A stretch of 64,000 nucleotides of DNA. Origin: Keithomyces neogunnii (Eukaryota; Ascomycota; Sordariomycetes; Hypocreales; Clavicipitaceae). The position numbers and the translations under genes are program-made. Below, one piece after another: positions 35,444-46,336 of the stretch. The notes beneath the pieces are model-generated. The model made no database searches and was not told the DNA's origin. It saw nothing but the letters and a program-made list of their open reading frames with translations. The stretch lies in the NCBI GenBank assembly GCA_020975405.1, contig JAIOWQ010000003.1, positions 1,741,001 to 1,805,000 on the forward strand. Direction: 5' to 3'. Each line of letters opens with the position of its first letter. Within the stretch, counting starts at the first letter, position 1.

Positions 35444-35940
35444 TTACAGGAGACACTCGCAGCAGTCAATGCTGTGCGACGAGTTAGCACGGGGGGCATG
35501 CATAGTCTTGCGGCAACATATGAGATTGTCGCGGGAGTTCCTGGTGCGAGGCACAGGTCGGGCAGCTGTGCAATGCACGGGGCAACTCACCAGCATTCGC
35601 AGCCCTCCTCAACAGCACAGCAGCAGCAAAGGGCGGCGAGACAGGCCATCAGGCAGTTGTTGCTGCCACCACCTCGTCGACCGCGCGTGTCTTCCTGGGG
35701 GGGAGGAGCCTGTTGGTACTGCATGGGAGGTTGGCCCTGGGGAGGACCGTAGTACTGCTGGCCCTGGGGAGGACCATACTGTCCCTGAGGGGGGCCGTAG
35801 CTCTACAAGATGGACGCGGGCGGATTAGCTTTGACGAAGTCTGCGCAGGGGTTCTTGGTGGAAGCTTTGGAGCTTACGGGCTGAGGCTGCTGGGGATAGC
35901 CGCCCTGGTGGCCGCCTTGGTAGTACTCCTGGCTGGACAT
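35444..35940 (-). CDS. Small CYSTM (cysteine-rich tail) protein
   Basis: Three short exons (35940-35878, 35802-35591, 35471-35444) join in phase to 100 residues. The N-terminal 70 residues are Gln/Gly/Pro/Tyr-rich with repeated YGPPQGQ units, then a basic RGRRGGG patch, then CLMACLAALCCCCAVEEGCE and a final CCIDCCECLL. This is the layout of CYSTM proteins: a disordered arm plus a C-terminal Cys-rich segment that attaches to membranes. CYSTM proteins of yeast and plants are linked to stress tolerance at the plasma membrane. Intron 1 is GTAAGC..TTGTAG; intron 2 is GTGAGT..GCACAG with a TGCTAAC branch site. Without intron 2 the protein would end at CECW. The third exon restores the Cys-rich end, which supports the join. 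Confidence 0.8.
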
Positions 35941-38728
35941 TTCGACTTGTAGTGGCGGTGACGAGGGAGCTGTTTGAGCAAGCGGCGGGACAACGTGGGC
36001 ACGAATGCTGCTAGTCTATTGGGATTGGAATAATAAAGGAGGAAAAGCTCGGGGTCGCAGGACTAGAGGAGGCGGAGGCGCGAGAGGAAGGGGGAATTGA
36101 ATGTTTTGGTTGAAGAGAGGGAGAGAAAAAAAGAGCTGGCGGGTGCATGTGCCTCAGCGACAGGACAGTACAACAGGCACTTTTATTACCGTCCGGTACG
36201 TAAGATGGGATGTGAGCACATGGAACAGCTACTAGTTTAATGTTCCCCATCGAGGCAGCCAGCTAGCGGCACGGAGTACCAGTATGTATAATGGGCATAA
36301 GGGCCACAGGGCGGTGCGGCAGGTCGAGCTGAGCGAGAGAGCATGGACATGGAACGCGGGCCGGCCAGGTGGCACAGCGCACCTGGGGTGTGAGCGAGGG
36401 CCTGGCAGGAGTCTGTTGAGCTGTAAGAGAAGGAGAAAAAAAATGAAAACAGCAGGCAAGTCCTCGAGTGTCTGGTCTACGAATACAAAGTTGCGGTGCC
36501 TTGTTTTGGTGGCCGACGGGCGGTTTAAGAGAATTCGACATCAATGTCAAGAAACCAGACTGCCCAAACGGAATAGCAGACGGGGTCGCAACAAAGCGGC
36601 TCGGGAATAACATCAGCGGTGGGGGGAGAGGGGCTGGGGAGACAAAGGTAGCAGAGTCCTGAGAATTGTTACAGTGCAGTTTCTAGCACGTAACCGGCGG
36701 CCATGACGCTGGGAGGTGCTCAAAGGGCTAGCGGAAAGGGCTGGGGGGCACGGGGGTTACAACAGACGCGACAGCATCTTGGCGCCAAGCACAGAAGTGG
36801 CAGGGACACTGCGACGAACAAACCGCTGCGAGCGCTCCCCGGATGTCGCCAACCATGGATGTCTGGTTGCACTGGCCCGACCACTTCCATCCTCCAGCTC
36901 GCCCACGCACCCTCAAACAGCTTTGAGCAGCCAGGAAATATACTCCGTACATACATACATACCTAGGTACCTAACTTGCCCACACCCCTAATTCACCTAC
37001 TCTGTATCGCTCCTCAGAAATAGCTCCAGTTGCCAGCTGAACGGCTATTGCACTACAGTGGCGGCGCCACTCCCAGTAACGAGGGACCAACTCAAGCTTC
37101 ACCCAAAGGGCAGCGGAGCCGAATAACCCAAGGCCCGGGGGGAGCAACACCCGCACCTCCCGTCAGAAAGCAATGAGTTTCAATTGCAATCAGCGCCAGA
37201 GGGCCCTCTGGACCCAATCTGGCGCCCTAAGATGCCGAAGTTCCGCGACAGGGGTCATGATTTGGTCAGTTGATTCAAGGATGGGGTGGCAGATTGTGGC
37301 GCAGCCTTGTTTGTGTTGGCGATGAAAGACAAACACCCTCCAAGTGATTGACTTTTGTGATGCTCGCAAAGCTCATTCATGCATTGGCGCCGCTGGCTTG
37401 TTGGTCCTGAATTGATGGTGGCGATGGGCTGACGACAAGTCGTCGTAGGTCTACTCCGTACTGTTTGGAGAGCAAGCACACCGCCACGGTTCGTGACGAC
37501 GACTGTCCTCTTGGATATTTCTGCTGCCGAGCGAAACACACACTAATTTCTAGAGCTTCCGGCATACATCCGATGCACGCCCAAGTGATGGCATTCGGGA
37601 ATTGCGCGGCGAGGGTAAATGCCTGTCGCCGTCTCGCCTCCCGCATTTTTTCAATGTTTTCTACGGCCAATTATCAACACCGTTAATATGGAGCCGGACC
37701 CCGGTAGTTGAAATGCATAGGGCTGGTCAACAAAGCTACTTGTGGCGAGTGGTTGTTCATTGTGAGCATGAGCATAGTGGCTCAACTGCCATGTGGTGAA
37801 GCTCTCTCTCTCTCTCTCAGCATAGAATCACACCAGAAGCCCACAATCTTGCGAGATGGAAAAAGCATATCTTCTTGGATGGCGGGCGTGAGCAATTCCA
37901 AATCCGAACTCGTTTCCTTGTTCACGACTTGGCCTCCTGGCACCCAAGTTGTCCAGCGACCGGACCAGATTTGTTTTGCACGAGGCAATATCAACTATTA
38001 ACCAGGGACCGTTCGACAGGGCTCCCACTGCGGAAGTCGACCGAAGAGCGCGCTGTCGCCATGCTGTTCCACGAGCCGACGGGCCCTGGTGTCCCTGTGC
38101 TGCGCCTCACCACCAGACGCTTCAATGGCCGCCAACTCGCTGGGTGTGCTGGGTGCGTGGCAGCAACGCGCAGTCAATCAGTTCGCCAGCATCCCCAAGA
38201 CGTTCCCTGCCAGTTCCTTCCATGATGACTCTTCGTGCTTTTGGATGGCTTGTGGCCTCGTCGCGCCAAGCTGTGGTCCTGGAGCAGCCTCACCTTGATT
38301 TGTCCGGCCGGATGCTTGACAGGAACTCGATACAAGGCAGGCCGCGATTGTCTCTTTCACAAGCATGCGAAACCAGAATGATGAATGATTTCTTGCCCAT
38401 GTGTGGTGATTGAGACGGCAAAGTGCAGCATCATGCTGGGCATCTCACACACATTCTCGTCTGATGAGGATGAAGACTGATTCATCTTTGCCATGATGGC
38501 GCCGCCCAACCGTCATGTACGCGTCAAAGGATACAAAAGTGAACATTCAACCTCACATCTCGCATCTATTAAAAGCCATCTACTCGACCAACTGCAGTTT
38601 CGTCTTCTCCTGTTTTGTTTCCAAAGCACATCGGCCATTGTTGAAACCAGACAGCGCAAATCAACCGCCGCAAAAGCCTCCTTTGTTTTGCGCCAGCACC
38701 AAAAACTCCATCTGTGTCCCCTTGCGGC
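35941..38728. other. Large divergent intergenic, 2.8 kb
   Basis: This lies between the CYSTM gene (minus) and the Cys-rich hypothetical gene (plus). It carries TACTCCGTA-type motifs near 36271, 36941 and 37452, a TAGGTACCTA copy at 36961-36974 and a (CT)n microsatellite at 37801-37819. Open frames up to about 150 codons occur but none shows a domain, signal peptide or repeated family motif. I see no gene. Confidence 0.55.
37801..37819 (+). repeat. (CT)n microsatellite
   Basis: About nine CT dinucleotides in a row in intergenic sequence. Confidence 0.85.
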
Positions 38729-39967
38729 ATGAAGACTACTTCATGCCGTCCGGGCCAGACATCAAGCCATGCCATCAGCACATCAATGAGTCCCTCGAAT
38801 GAACTTTCCCCCCACAAAGGTGGCCCTTCATGGCGCACACATACGAGACGGCCTGAGCCGATTCATAGCAACTGGAAAAAAGTCTGCGTAGGAACTGCCA
38901 AGTGCGACATGTGCGTCCTCCAGGGTCGTGGCGTCATCAAAAGATGTGAACTATGTGCGCTTAGCATCTGCAGAGAATGCAGCGAGGCAGGTCTTCTGGC
39001 CAACGACGAGAAACACAAACTGGACCATGACAAGGAGGACTGGACTCCTGTCGCCAGAAAAACCACCAAGACGTCTCGTGCTGGGAAGAGAGGCACCAAA
39101 CGCAAAATGGGCACGACGCCCACGACAAGCCAAGTTCCATCTGCTCCCCTTCATTGTGTAGCCAGAGCAGCAAAGCATGCCCGGCTCACACTAAAAGATA
39201 CGGAATCTCAGCCAAGGCTGCTCACTTCTCGCTTGGAAGACCAGGGTCCCAGCCATGTAGGCGGCGAGCATGTCAGAGCAGCTGGCATTCTGATCACGAT
39301 GCAGACCTCGAATGAATCTCGGGAACAAGACGCAGCTACCGGTGACGCTTACAAAAGTGCTCCCAATGGAACTCCGGGGGCCGACAAACTCTCGCTGGTC
39401 GACGTCTACTATGCAACACCGAGTCAAGGTCCAGCTCCTCCATATCCATATGGAAGCTCTGGTTCTCCTCCACCATCCCAGGGCCGCGGCAGCAGGCCAG
39501 CCAACGAGGGCCCTGCAGAATACCCCCTATGCCCGATCAAGTCTATCTTACAGACCGGAAACGAACATTACAACCGGCCAAACTATCAATCAGGAACTCC
39601 GAGCTCAAGAGCATACCGCCCTCCGGAGGAATACACTGCAGCTCCCCAGAGAACACCTCTTTCGCCACGGCAAGACGCAAGGTTGAGGCACGAAGCGCAC
39701 CATGGCAGGCAGCCCTACACCGTTGTCTGCACCCCTGGCCCGTTTCACACTGGACCACTGCGGACACATTTCGCTGCAAATGGACACTACGACTCGCAGT
39801 CTTCTTACGGTGAAGCCGCCGGGCCAGTTATGCTGCCCGTGTCCGCGGCCAGGCTGCAGCCACTGCCACCATTGCGGTATCCTTCCCCAGAATCGACCAT
39901 GTCGGAACGCACCATCCAAGCCTACCGCCCCGCAGAAGTCCTCAGGCATGATGCAGACTGCTTTTAA
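38729..39967 (+). CDS. Hypothetical protein with a B-box/RING-like Cys cluster
   Basis: A single open frame of 412 codons from the ATG at 38729. I do not know its function. Residues 53-100 hold a compact Cys/His set: CDMC at 59-62, CELC at 73-76, CREC at 81-84 and His at 96 and 100 (spacing C-X2-C-X10-C-X2-C-X4-C-X2-C..H-X3-H). This resembles a treble-clef or B-box zinc module and occurs in other Sordariomycete hypotheticals that begin with a similar WKKVCVGTAKCDMC context. A basic RAGKRGTKRKM patch near 120-135 could be a nuclear signal. From residue 230 onwards it is Pro/Ser/Tyr-rich and probably disordered. A different upstream start or a missed 5' exon is possible because there is 2.8 kb of free sequence in front. 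Confidence 0.7.
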   Translation: MKTTSCRPGQTSSHAISTSMSPSNELSPHKGGPSWRTHTRRPEPIHSNWKKVCVGTAKCDMCVLQGRGVIKRCELCALSICRECSEAGLLANDEKHKLDHDKEDWTPVARKTTKTSRAGKRGTKRKMGTTPTTSQVPSAPLHCVARAAKHARLTLKDTESQPRLLTSRLEDQGPSHVGGEHVRAAGILITMQTSNESREQDAATGDAYKSAPNGTPGADKLSLVDVYYATPSQGPAPPYPYGSSGSPPPSQGRGSRPANEGPAEYPLCPIKSILQTGNEHYNRPNYQSGTPSSRAYRPPEEYTAAPQRTPLSPRQDARLRHEAHHGRQPYTVVCTPGPFHTGPLRTHFAANGHYDSQSSYGEAAGPVMLPVSAARLQPLPPLRYPSPESTMSERTIQAYRPAEVLRHDADCF

Positions 39968-40911
39968 CCGTCGTACCAGGCAACATTCTGCGTGCCCTAA
40001 CCGACTCCCAAGAGACGCAGGATTCAAGACTCTGCGGCTGGAGATAAGCTGACTAGGCAAGACGCAAGCTTGTCCAAAACAAAGGTTGCCAGAAACCACG
40101 TACAGCATTACCATGTCATGGCAAGCATACTTTGAAATACCTTCAGTACGCCAAATACTCTGTCTTGGGCAATCGACAAAACCCCTCTTCAAGCTGGCTG
40201 TGGAAAAGGTCAAGGATGGATGTGACGGAGTAGCTTCTTGGGCCGGAAAATGGGCCGGAAAATAGGCCTACATGTTGCATGTGGGGACTTGGAAGGTTGG
40301 CCGCCCGTTTCAGCGCGGCGTATTAGTTTGCATGCGAGCAAGATTTGATCTCGAGTGAGGCAAGACAATTGGGTCGGGTGCTGTTGTATGGTGTTCGGAG
40401 AAGGAAAACGTGGTAGAATGAGAACTGAACAAATCTTGAAGCCAGACGGCTGATTACAATGTGGACTTTGGCACAGGGAACGTGAAGCAATTCGAGGGGG
40501 ACAGCTAATTTGACGTGGTTTACCAGCACTGCCAAGCAGCCCGGGTCACAACAGCGGATGAGAAAATCACCAAACGCGGGGACAATGTATGCCAAATGTC
40601 ATCATTCTGCTATGCACCCGTGTCCACAAGCACAGCTGGCACAAACCCCAATATAATACCATGCAAGACGACTTTTCCCCCTCCCCATTGGCCCAGTGCC
40701 AGGGCATAAGGGGAAGATAAACAATAAACACCCCCTCTCAAAAAGGCCGCTTTCTTCGTCCTCATTACATCGTGGATGCATGTAGCCAGTAGATCTAAAT
40801 CCTCCACCTGCGAAGAAACGCCGTACACGAGGCGCTAGAGCGAGGAGAGGTCCGACAAATAAATAACAAAAACATGATATGGGTTCTTTTATAGTTTCTC
40901 CCCTCTGATTT
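39968..40911. other. Convergent intergenic
   Basis: This is the 3' flank of the Cys-rich hypothetical gene and of eIF3d. A short direct repeat GGGCCGGAAAAT occurs twice at about 40240-40265, and ACGGAGTA at about 40225. No gene seen. Confidence 0.6.
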
Positions 40912-42776
40912 TTACTCGTTGTCCTCGGCCTCCCCCTCGCCTTCCTGCTCGTCCTCGTTCTCCTCGTCCTCATCGAAGCTACCGGCGGGGACTTCGTACA
41001 GACGAAGAATGGACTTGTTGGGATCCTTGACCAGAACAAACTTGCCCTCTTCGCGCTTGAGACACATGTCGGCAATGGTTCGGACGATACCCCAGCCGTT
41101 GGAGAGGGACAGGTTCATCTGGTTGGCAAAGTCGCGGGGCTTCCAGCCAACGACGCCGAGGATAACGTGCTTGTCATTGGAGCGGGGGTTGACTCGGGAG
41201 ACGAATCTGCAGGGATTGCCGGGTTAGTAAAAGATCCAGGGGGGATGCATTGCCAGCAGCTGTATCCGTTGGGGCGGGGAAACCTACCCGAGCTTCATAA
41301 TGTCAGACTTGGACAGGATACTCTGGACGGTCCATCTGGCAAGCTTGCAGCTGTTGTTCTTCATTTCAGTGGCGACCACGGCACCACGCTGGGTGACAAG
41401 CTTGCTTCTCCAGTCAAGGGCGCCACCGCTGCCCTGAGCCTTGCTATCAAACTCGTTGAGGGCCCTGATGGTAACATGCTGGTCCTCGCCGCCGGCAGTG
41501 CCTTTTTGAACGGCATCGACTTCGGTACGGACAACCAGGTAGACGGGCTCCTCCTCGTTGGTGGACAGATCGAACTTTCTGTACTTGTAGGCCTTGCTAG
41601 CCGGCGGATCCGTGTCCTCGGAGGCGTTGTAGAAGGGGTTGGCATGGCTCATTTCGACCTTGGCGGTCTCGCTCTCGGCGACAACCTGGTTGGCAAAGTT
41701 GTGATTGATGTACGTAGCCTCCTCGGCGAGGGCAGCAGGCTGGTTGATGCCCTCCTTGCCGCCGTCAGCAGCGTCAAGAGGAGCATCGGCGGCGTTCTCA
41801 TTGACAGTGACCATGTCCAGGTTGGCATTGTCGCGCTTGTCGAGGAAGATCTTGTTGCCCTGGCGCACAATTACGATATCCCAGGGATAGACCGAGCGGG
41901 GAGAGCACATAAGCATAGAGAGAATGGTGTCGGTGGCGAAGATGGTGGCCACATCCTTCTCAGCGAGCTCTTGAATGACGGGATCGGAAGACGTGGTGAC
42001 GTTGTAAGCGGCACGGTCAATAGCCGTCAGCTTCTTCTCGGCACCCTTGACAGGCTGCTTGTCGAAAGAGCGGTCGTAGTAGTAGAGGAAGCCGTAGTCT
42101 TCGAGGTCTTCGCCATCATCAGCATCCAAGTTCAGCTTGGCCAAGCGGTTAAAATCAATCTCCTCGAGCAACTCCCAATCAGCCTTGATGTTGATGCTGG
42201 CATCGCGGTTACGAGCAGGCTTGTCATAGTCCTTCCAGCCAAAACGACGGCCGCGGGCACCCGTGTTGGATCGACCGCCTCGGTCGTAGCCTTGTCGGCT
42301 GGCTCCAGCGCGCTGGAACTGGGCTCGTCCGCCACGGGCATCACCACGGGCACCGCCACGCTGGCCACGACCTCCTCTAGTGAAGACGGCCCCGCGGCCA
42401 AACCTCGACTTGGTGGAATCTCTGGTGTTGCTGACAAGGGAGAAGCTAGACTCGTCCTCGGCGGGAGGGGCGTTGAAGGTGATGGCATGGCTGGCACCGT
42501 AGGCCTGTTGGTCTGCAACACGTCAGCCGCAAAGAACCGCATTGCAACTGGGGACAAGAAGGGCCTACCTCTGTAATTTCGGTTGTACTGCGATCTTCCA
42601 CGATCACGATCCTTGCCTTCAGCGGTCCAGTCGGCCATACGACCCAACTTGTCGCCCTTGGAGAAAGGCGCATAGGGCACACCATTCAAAGTCGTTTCGG
42701 AAGTGACTGATGGGCCCCAGCCGTCGCCAGGGGGGCAGCTTTCGCAGATTTTGACATAGTCGAGAGAGTCGGCCAT
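40912..42776 (-). CDS. moe1: Translation initiation factor eIF3 subunit d
   Basis: Three exons (42776-42569, 42512-41288, 41206-40912) encode 575 residues. eIF3d is a subunit of the eIF3 complex on the 40S ribosome and has a cap-binding fold used for selected mRNAs. Seen: an N-terminal eIF3e-binding stretch (GWGPS, PYAPFSKGDKLGRMADWT), an Arg/Gly-rich segment near 100-150 (FGRGAVFTRGGRGQRGGARG), a core with DWELLEEIDFNRLAKLNL, YDRSFDK, RSVYPWDIVI and a C-terminal block (FVSRVNPRSNDKHVILGVVG; NQMNLSLSNGWGIVRTIADM). The end is acidic (DEDEENEDEQEGEGEAEDNE). Both introns have GT..AG ends and keep phase. A long open frame on the opposite strand is a codon-bias shadow. Confidence 0.96.
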
Positions 42777-43257
42777 CCTGAATACTTGAACTCTTTTCCA
42801 AGAAAACAGGGGTGGTGATGGATATCGATGGTGGGAGACCGGCGTGTAGGCTGTCTCGATGGTTTCGCGATGCAGGGAATTTGGACTCTCGAAGTTGAAT
42901 GAAATTGTGGTGGGGGGTGGGGCGGGCTGCCGAAAACTTGTCGCCCCGCGCCAACAGCTGGCAACAGCTGGCGCCCACAAAGCCCACATTTCCAAATCTG
43001 CCTCAGCATTGACATGCAGAGGTTTAAGGCAGGTGCCAGCTGAAACAATCGTTCTAGCCTTCTCTGCGAAGTCGGCATCTTAAAACTGGATGGCATTAAG
43101 TTATACAGCACAGTAATTACACAAGTACTAGTTTGTGGTATTTCTCCCCTTGTAAAAGTACTTTAAACTCCCCCAAAACTCCTTCACCTTCAATGTCGGA
43201 AAATGCTCTTCATCCATCCATTGTACCATTCCGAACTTGCAATGAACACCGTGATAT
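42777..43257. other. Intergenic, eIF3d promoter
   Basis: The 481 bp between two minus-strand genes hold the eIF3d promoter and 5' UTR and the 3' flank of the bZIP gene. No gene seen. Confidence 0.6.
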
Positions 43258-44678
43258 TCAATAAGCCATAACGTCATTCTCCGGGCTCGAAGGCAGCACA
43301 CTCTCGAAGGCATCTCTGAGCTCAAACTCTTCCATCACGGCCCCAAAACTAAGCGTAATTCGGTCAGGGACTGGTAGCAGAATCAAAGCATCCAAGAGAG
43401 CCAAAACTCACCCGTAGCATCTCACTTTACGACCCAACTCTGCAGCAATCTTTGCAAAGTCCTCGGGTTGGAAATCTGCGAACCGCGGGTGGTTCAAAAT
43501 CATGCCCCAAGCCATGACGGGCGTGATTTCTCCGTCAAGGTCAAGACGTTGGCTCAAACCAAGTAATGTGGAGAGATGACCCTTGCTAATCTCCCATGTC
43601 CCTTGAGCCGGCCTTGTGCCATCTCCATGGTCGTGGGTGTGGGTGTTTCCAAAAGGTGTTTGTGATGTCAGCTTGCCAAAGGGAGCGGGCGGACATGAGA
43701 CCATGAGGGCATGGCCGCACGGATCGCCGCCCGCCGATCTATCGGTAAGAAATGGCATGTGTTGCATGCAAGGCTTCTCGAGACTATTTGACGCGCCGTC
43801 CAAGACCGACACGGTTAGCGAACTCCATCTCTGCAAGCCCATGGTGGAATCGGGGTTCCCCTGGAGCGGCCTCTAAGAAGTCCCTCTCACTTGGGGAGAA
43901 GTGATGGGTAGGATATGGGGGCAGAGGATATACCGTACGTTAAAACGAAATCAATGCCTGCTTGCTCAAAATCGACACTTTTCTTTGTCGGTTGAGGTGC
44001 TGCACTGCGCACTTGCTGACTGCCCATGGGCTGAAAGTTGGTGGAATGGCCGGTTGATGCCCCGGATTGTGACGCTGGCGAAAAGGCTGAGAAGGGTCCA
44101 GGAGCACCACTGTTACCGGGACTTGCACCAGCCGCACCGGGACTACCTCCATCGTCGTGATGACCTGATCGGGGGGGCTGTATGCCATGCTGAGATAATA
44201 TTATTTTAAGGTGCTGGTTCTCCGCCAACAACTGCTCTTTGCTTTGCGAAGCGTTGCTATAGAGTTCCTTTAGTCTTAATACCTCATCCTCAAGGGCCTT
44301 TATGTACAGCTCCTTGCGTTCGCGATGTGTCCTACATGGCGATTAGCTTGTTCGCCTTGCCCGAATGTGCACCGCGGATTTACCTTTGGGCCTGTCGATT
44401 CAGCTCTTGTCTACGCGTGAGGGCAGGCTTGCTGTCAGGTTTCGGGCCGCGCCTTTTGGGCGGGTTGCCATCTTACATTTGCTGGTGAGCGGAGGGCCCG
44501 GTACACGGCCAGAAGACGTGCGGACACCAAGAGACTCACCTCGTGTAGTCTTCTTCTCCGTCAATGACTTCAGAAACCCGAGGTTGAGAGGGCTGCGGTC
44601 CTGGCTCGTCGAAGTACCCTCCGGGGAGCTGTGGGAATGCGCACTCCCAAATTGATCAGGCGATAATGAAGACGACAT
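43258..44678 (-). CDS. Yap-like bZIP transcription factor
   Basis: Five exons (44678-44540, 44471-44384, 44331-43939, 43783-43412, 43348-43258) encode 360 residues. The basic region is residues 66-82, RRQELNRQAQRTHRERK, with the N-x2-A-Q-x2-x-R pattern of Yap-type bZIPs; it is preceded by KRRGPKPDSKPA and followed by a leucine zipper (LYIKALEDEVLRLKELYSNA). Exon 3 and 4 join as GIDFVLT-LEKPCMQHMPFL. After it come CGHALMVSCPP and HPRFADFQPEDFAKIAAELG, a C-terminal domain seen in a group of filamentous-fungus bZIPs. The protein ends KVRCYGFGAVMEEFELRDAF and 14 more residues. Intron 1 uses an unusual AAG acceptor. It should bind DNA as a dimer in the nucleus; stress or metabolic targets are not visible from context. 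The N-terminus is Ser-rich. Confidence 0.87.
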
Positions 44679-45542
44679 GTTGGCAAAGGGAAGGATGTCT
44701 GGCCAGCGCTGAAGTTATTGCGGCATAAAAGATGGGCGCATTCGGTGCCGGGCAATACGTGACGGCGGGTAATGTCTAATGTCTGACGAGGAGGCGTATT
44801 CACAAGATAATTGGTCTCTCCTCGAAGGCCTCCAAGCGGTCGGGGCCAGCTCACTCAGACAGGGCGCGAGAGGAGAATCTCTTGGGCGATTCAGTCACCC
44901 GATCTCCCGGTGTGATGGCGTAGATGAGTCCACCAAAAACGCAGAGTGCGAACTGGCCGAAGTTCTGGGCCGTCTGCAATTGAGCAATGTGTGTTGAAGG
45001 GGACTGGCAGTGATGAATCTGACCCGACTAACGTTGTGGATGAGAGGTGGCACAGATCGCACAGCTTGTTGGACCAGGGTTGGGCCAACCAAAACAATCT
45101 GCCTCCTGCACCGACGCTGAACTTATTCTTCCTTGGAGCGCGGGGTCTGGCGGACTTGCCCCCCATTGAGAGATCATTAGGTCCGAAGCCCCCAACGCGA
45201 GGGGGCAAAATCAGCTTACGTCTTGATGGACCTGGGTCTAAGCCTCCCCAGGACCAAAGTCCCAGCAAAGCCACCACAAACCGGGGCGGGGGGTTGCAAA
45301 AGGATCTAGCGCGTCCCTGTCGCGAAGACAGCCTTGCCTTGTTTGCTTCGTTTGCTTTGTTTGCTGCCTGACCTTGACTGCGTGTATTACTCGGGTAACT
45401 ATTGAGTATTGTATGTATGTATGTATGCACGTTGAGAAGCAGGCGCTTGAGCTTGGGGGCTGTTGGGTGTGGTGAAAATGCCCGGTGACTTGGTGGCTCC
45501 AGCACTCAAGCATAATAATAATCATCAAATCGATCAGAGCTG

Positions 45543-45600
45543 CTTAGTACTTACCTACCTAGGTACTACTAGGTACGGTAGGTACCTAGGTAATAGGTAT
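45543..45600. repeat. GTAC palindromic array
   Basis: TTAGTACTTACCTACCTAGG, TACTACTAGGTACGGTAGGT and ACCTAGGTAATAGGTA follow each other and belong to the same motif family as the arrays at 28.6 and 29.1 kb. Confidence 0.8.
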
Positions 45601-46060
45601 GAGACTGGAAACAGTAAAGATGCTCCCCCCTTTTCCTTTCTCATGCCACAGAGTGTTGGCAACGCTGCATCCGGTTTGATGGACGTTGCTCCTTGCGCCA
45701 CCAGCTGGTGCGTGAGACGGCGACTTTCTCGCCTGCATCCTGCCATCTGATAGCATCCATGACTCTTCGATGCCGTCGTTAGACGAGGTGCTGGCGACCC
45801 CTGCGGCCTGTCCCAATCGTCCGTTGCTGTCTCAGAAACGTCTCCGGTTTTAGCGAGGCCAGGGCGGTGGACCGTGCAAGTGGTTGCATGTGAGTTGAGT
45901 CTGGTTGGCATGGAAGTCCAGTCAGGCCTGGTCTGGCACTCGAATGGGGCGCTCTGGATGATGAATCACTGTTCTCGCCAAGCTGGCGGGCCCAAGCACA
46001 ACATGCTTCATATTCAGAGCCGAAGTTCGCCAGTGCTGCTGTCTGGTACTCTGTACTCTG

Positions 46061-46081
46061 TACGGAGTAGTCTACTCCGTA
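46061..46081. repeat. Perfect inverted repeat TACGGAGTA-GTC-TACTCCGTA
   Basis: A 9-bp arm, a 3-bp spacer and the exact reverse complement form a hairpin-capable site. A third partial copy (CTCTGTAC) lies directly before it. The arm is the motif TACTCCGTA that recurs in other intergenic regions of the window. Confidence 0.85.
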
Positions 46082-46336
46082 ATCTAGTGCCAGTCACCCA
46101 ACCGCCCACACATTTCATGTCGCACAAGACGGTCCCCTTGGCGCCGACTTTCCCCGAGTGAGTGTCAATTGCCCTTAGTGAGAGGCGAGACATTGATCAA
46201 GCCTTAGTCGTCAACATCCGCAAATGCACGCCGTTGACCCTTCAGCACCGGCAATAAGCACTGACGCCTCGCCCAACGTCCTTTGCCCGCCACACGCGGC
46301 TTGGCCTGGCCTGAGGGCAAAGCTCGGTGCGCTGCC

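Larger units (their letters stand above)
44679..46336. other. Divergent intergenic, 1.7 kb
   Basis: This lies between the bZIP gene (minus) and the acyltransferase gene (plus). It holds a GTAC palindrome array at about 45543-45600, a TTTGCTTTG-type tandem near 45340-45363, a (TGTA)n run near 45412-45426 and a perfect TACGGAGTA/TACTCCGTA inverted pair at 46061-46081. A 204-codon minus-strand frame at 44891-45505 has no domain and is probably chance. No gene seen. Confidence 0.55.

Noticed and set aside
41167..42576. 469-codon open frame on the plus strand
   Set aside because: It lies exactly opposite the eIF3d exons and reads as Gly/Leu/Val-rich sequence with no family motif; it arises from codon bias of the real gene.
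44891..45505. 204-codon minus-strand frame
   Set aside because: Low-complexity Arg/Pro/Ser composition, overlaps plus-strand frames of equal quality, no domain.
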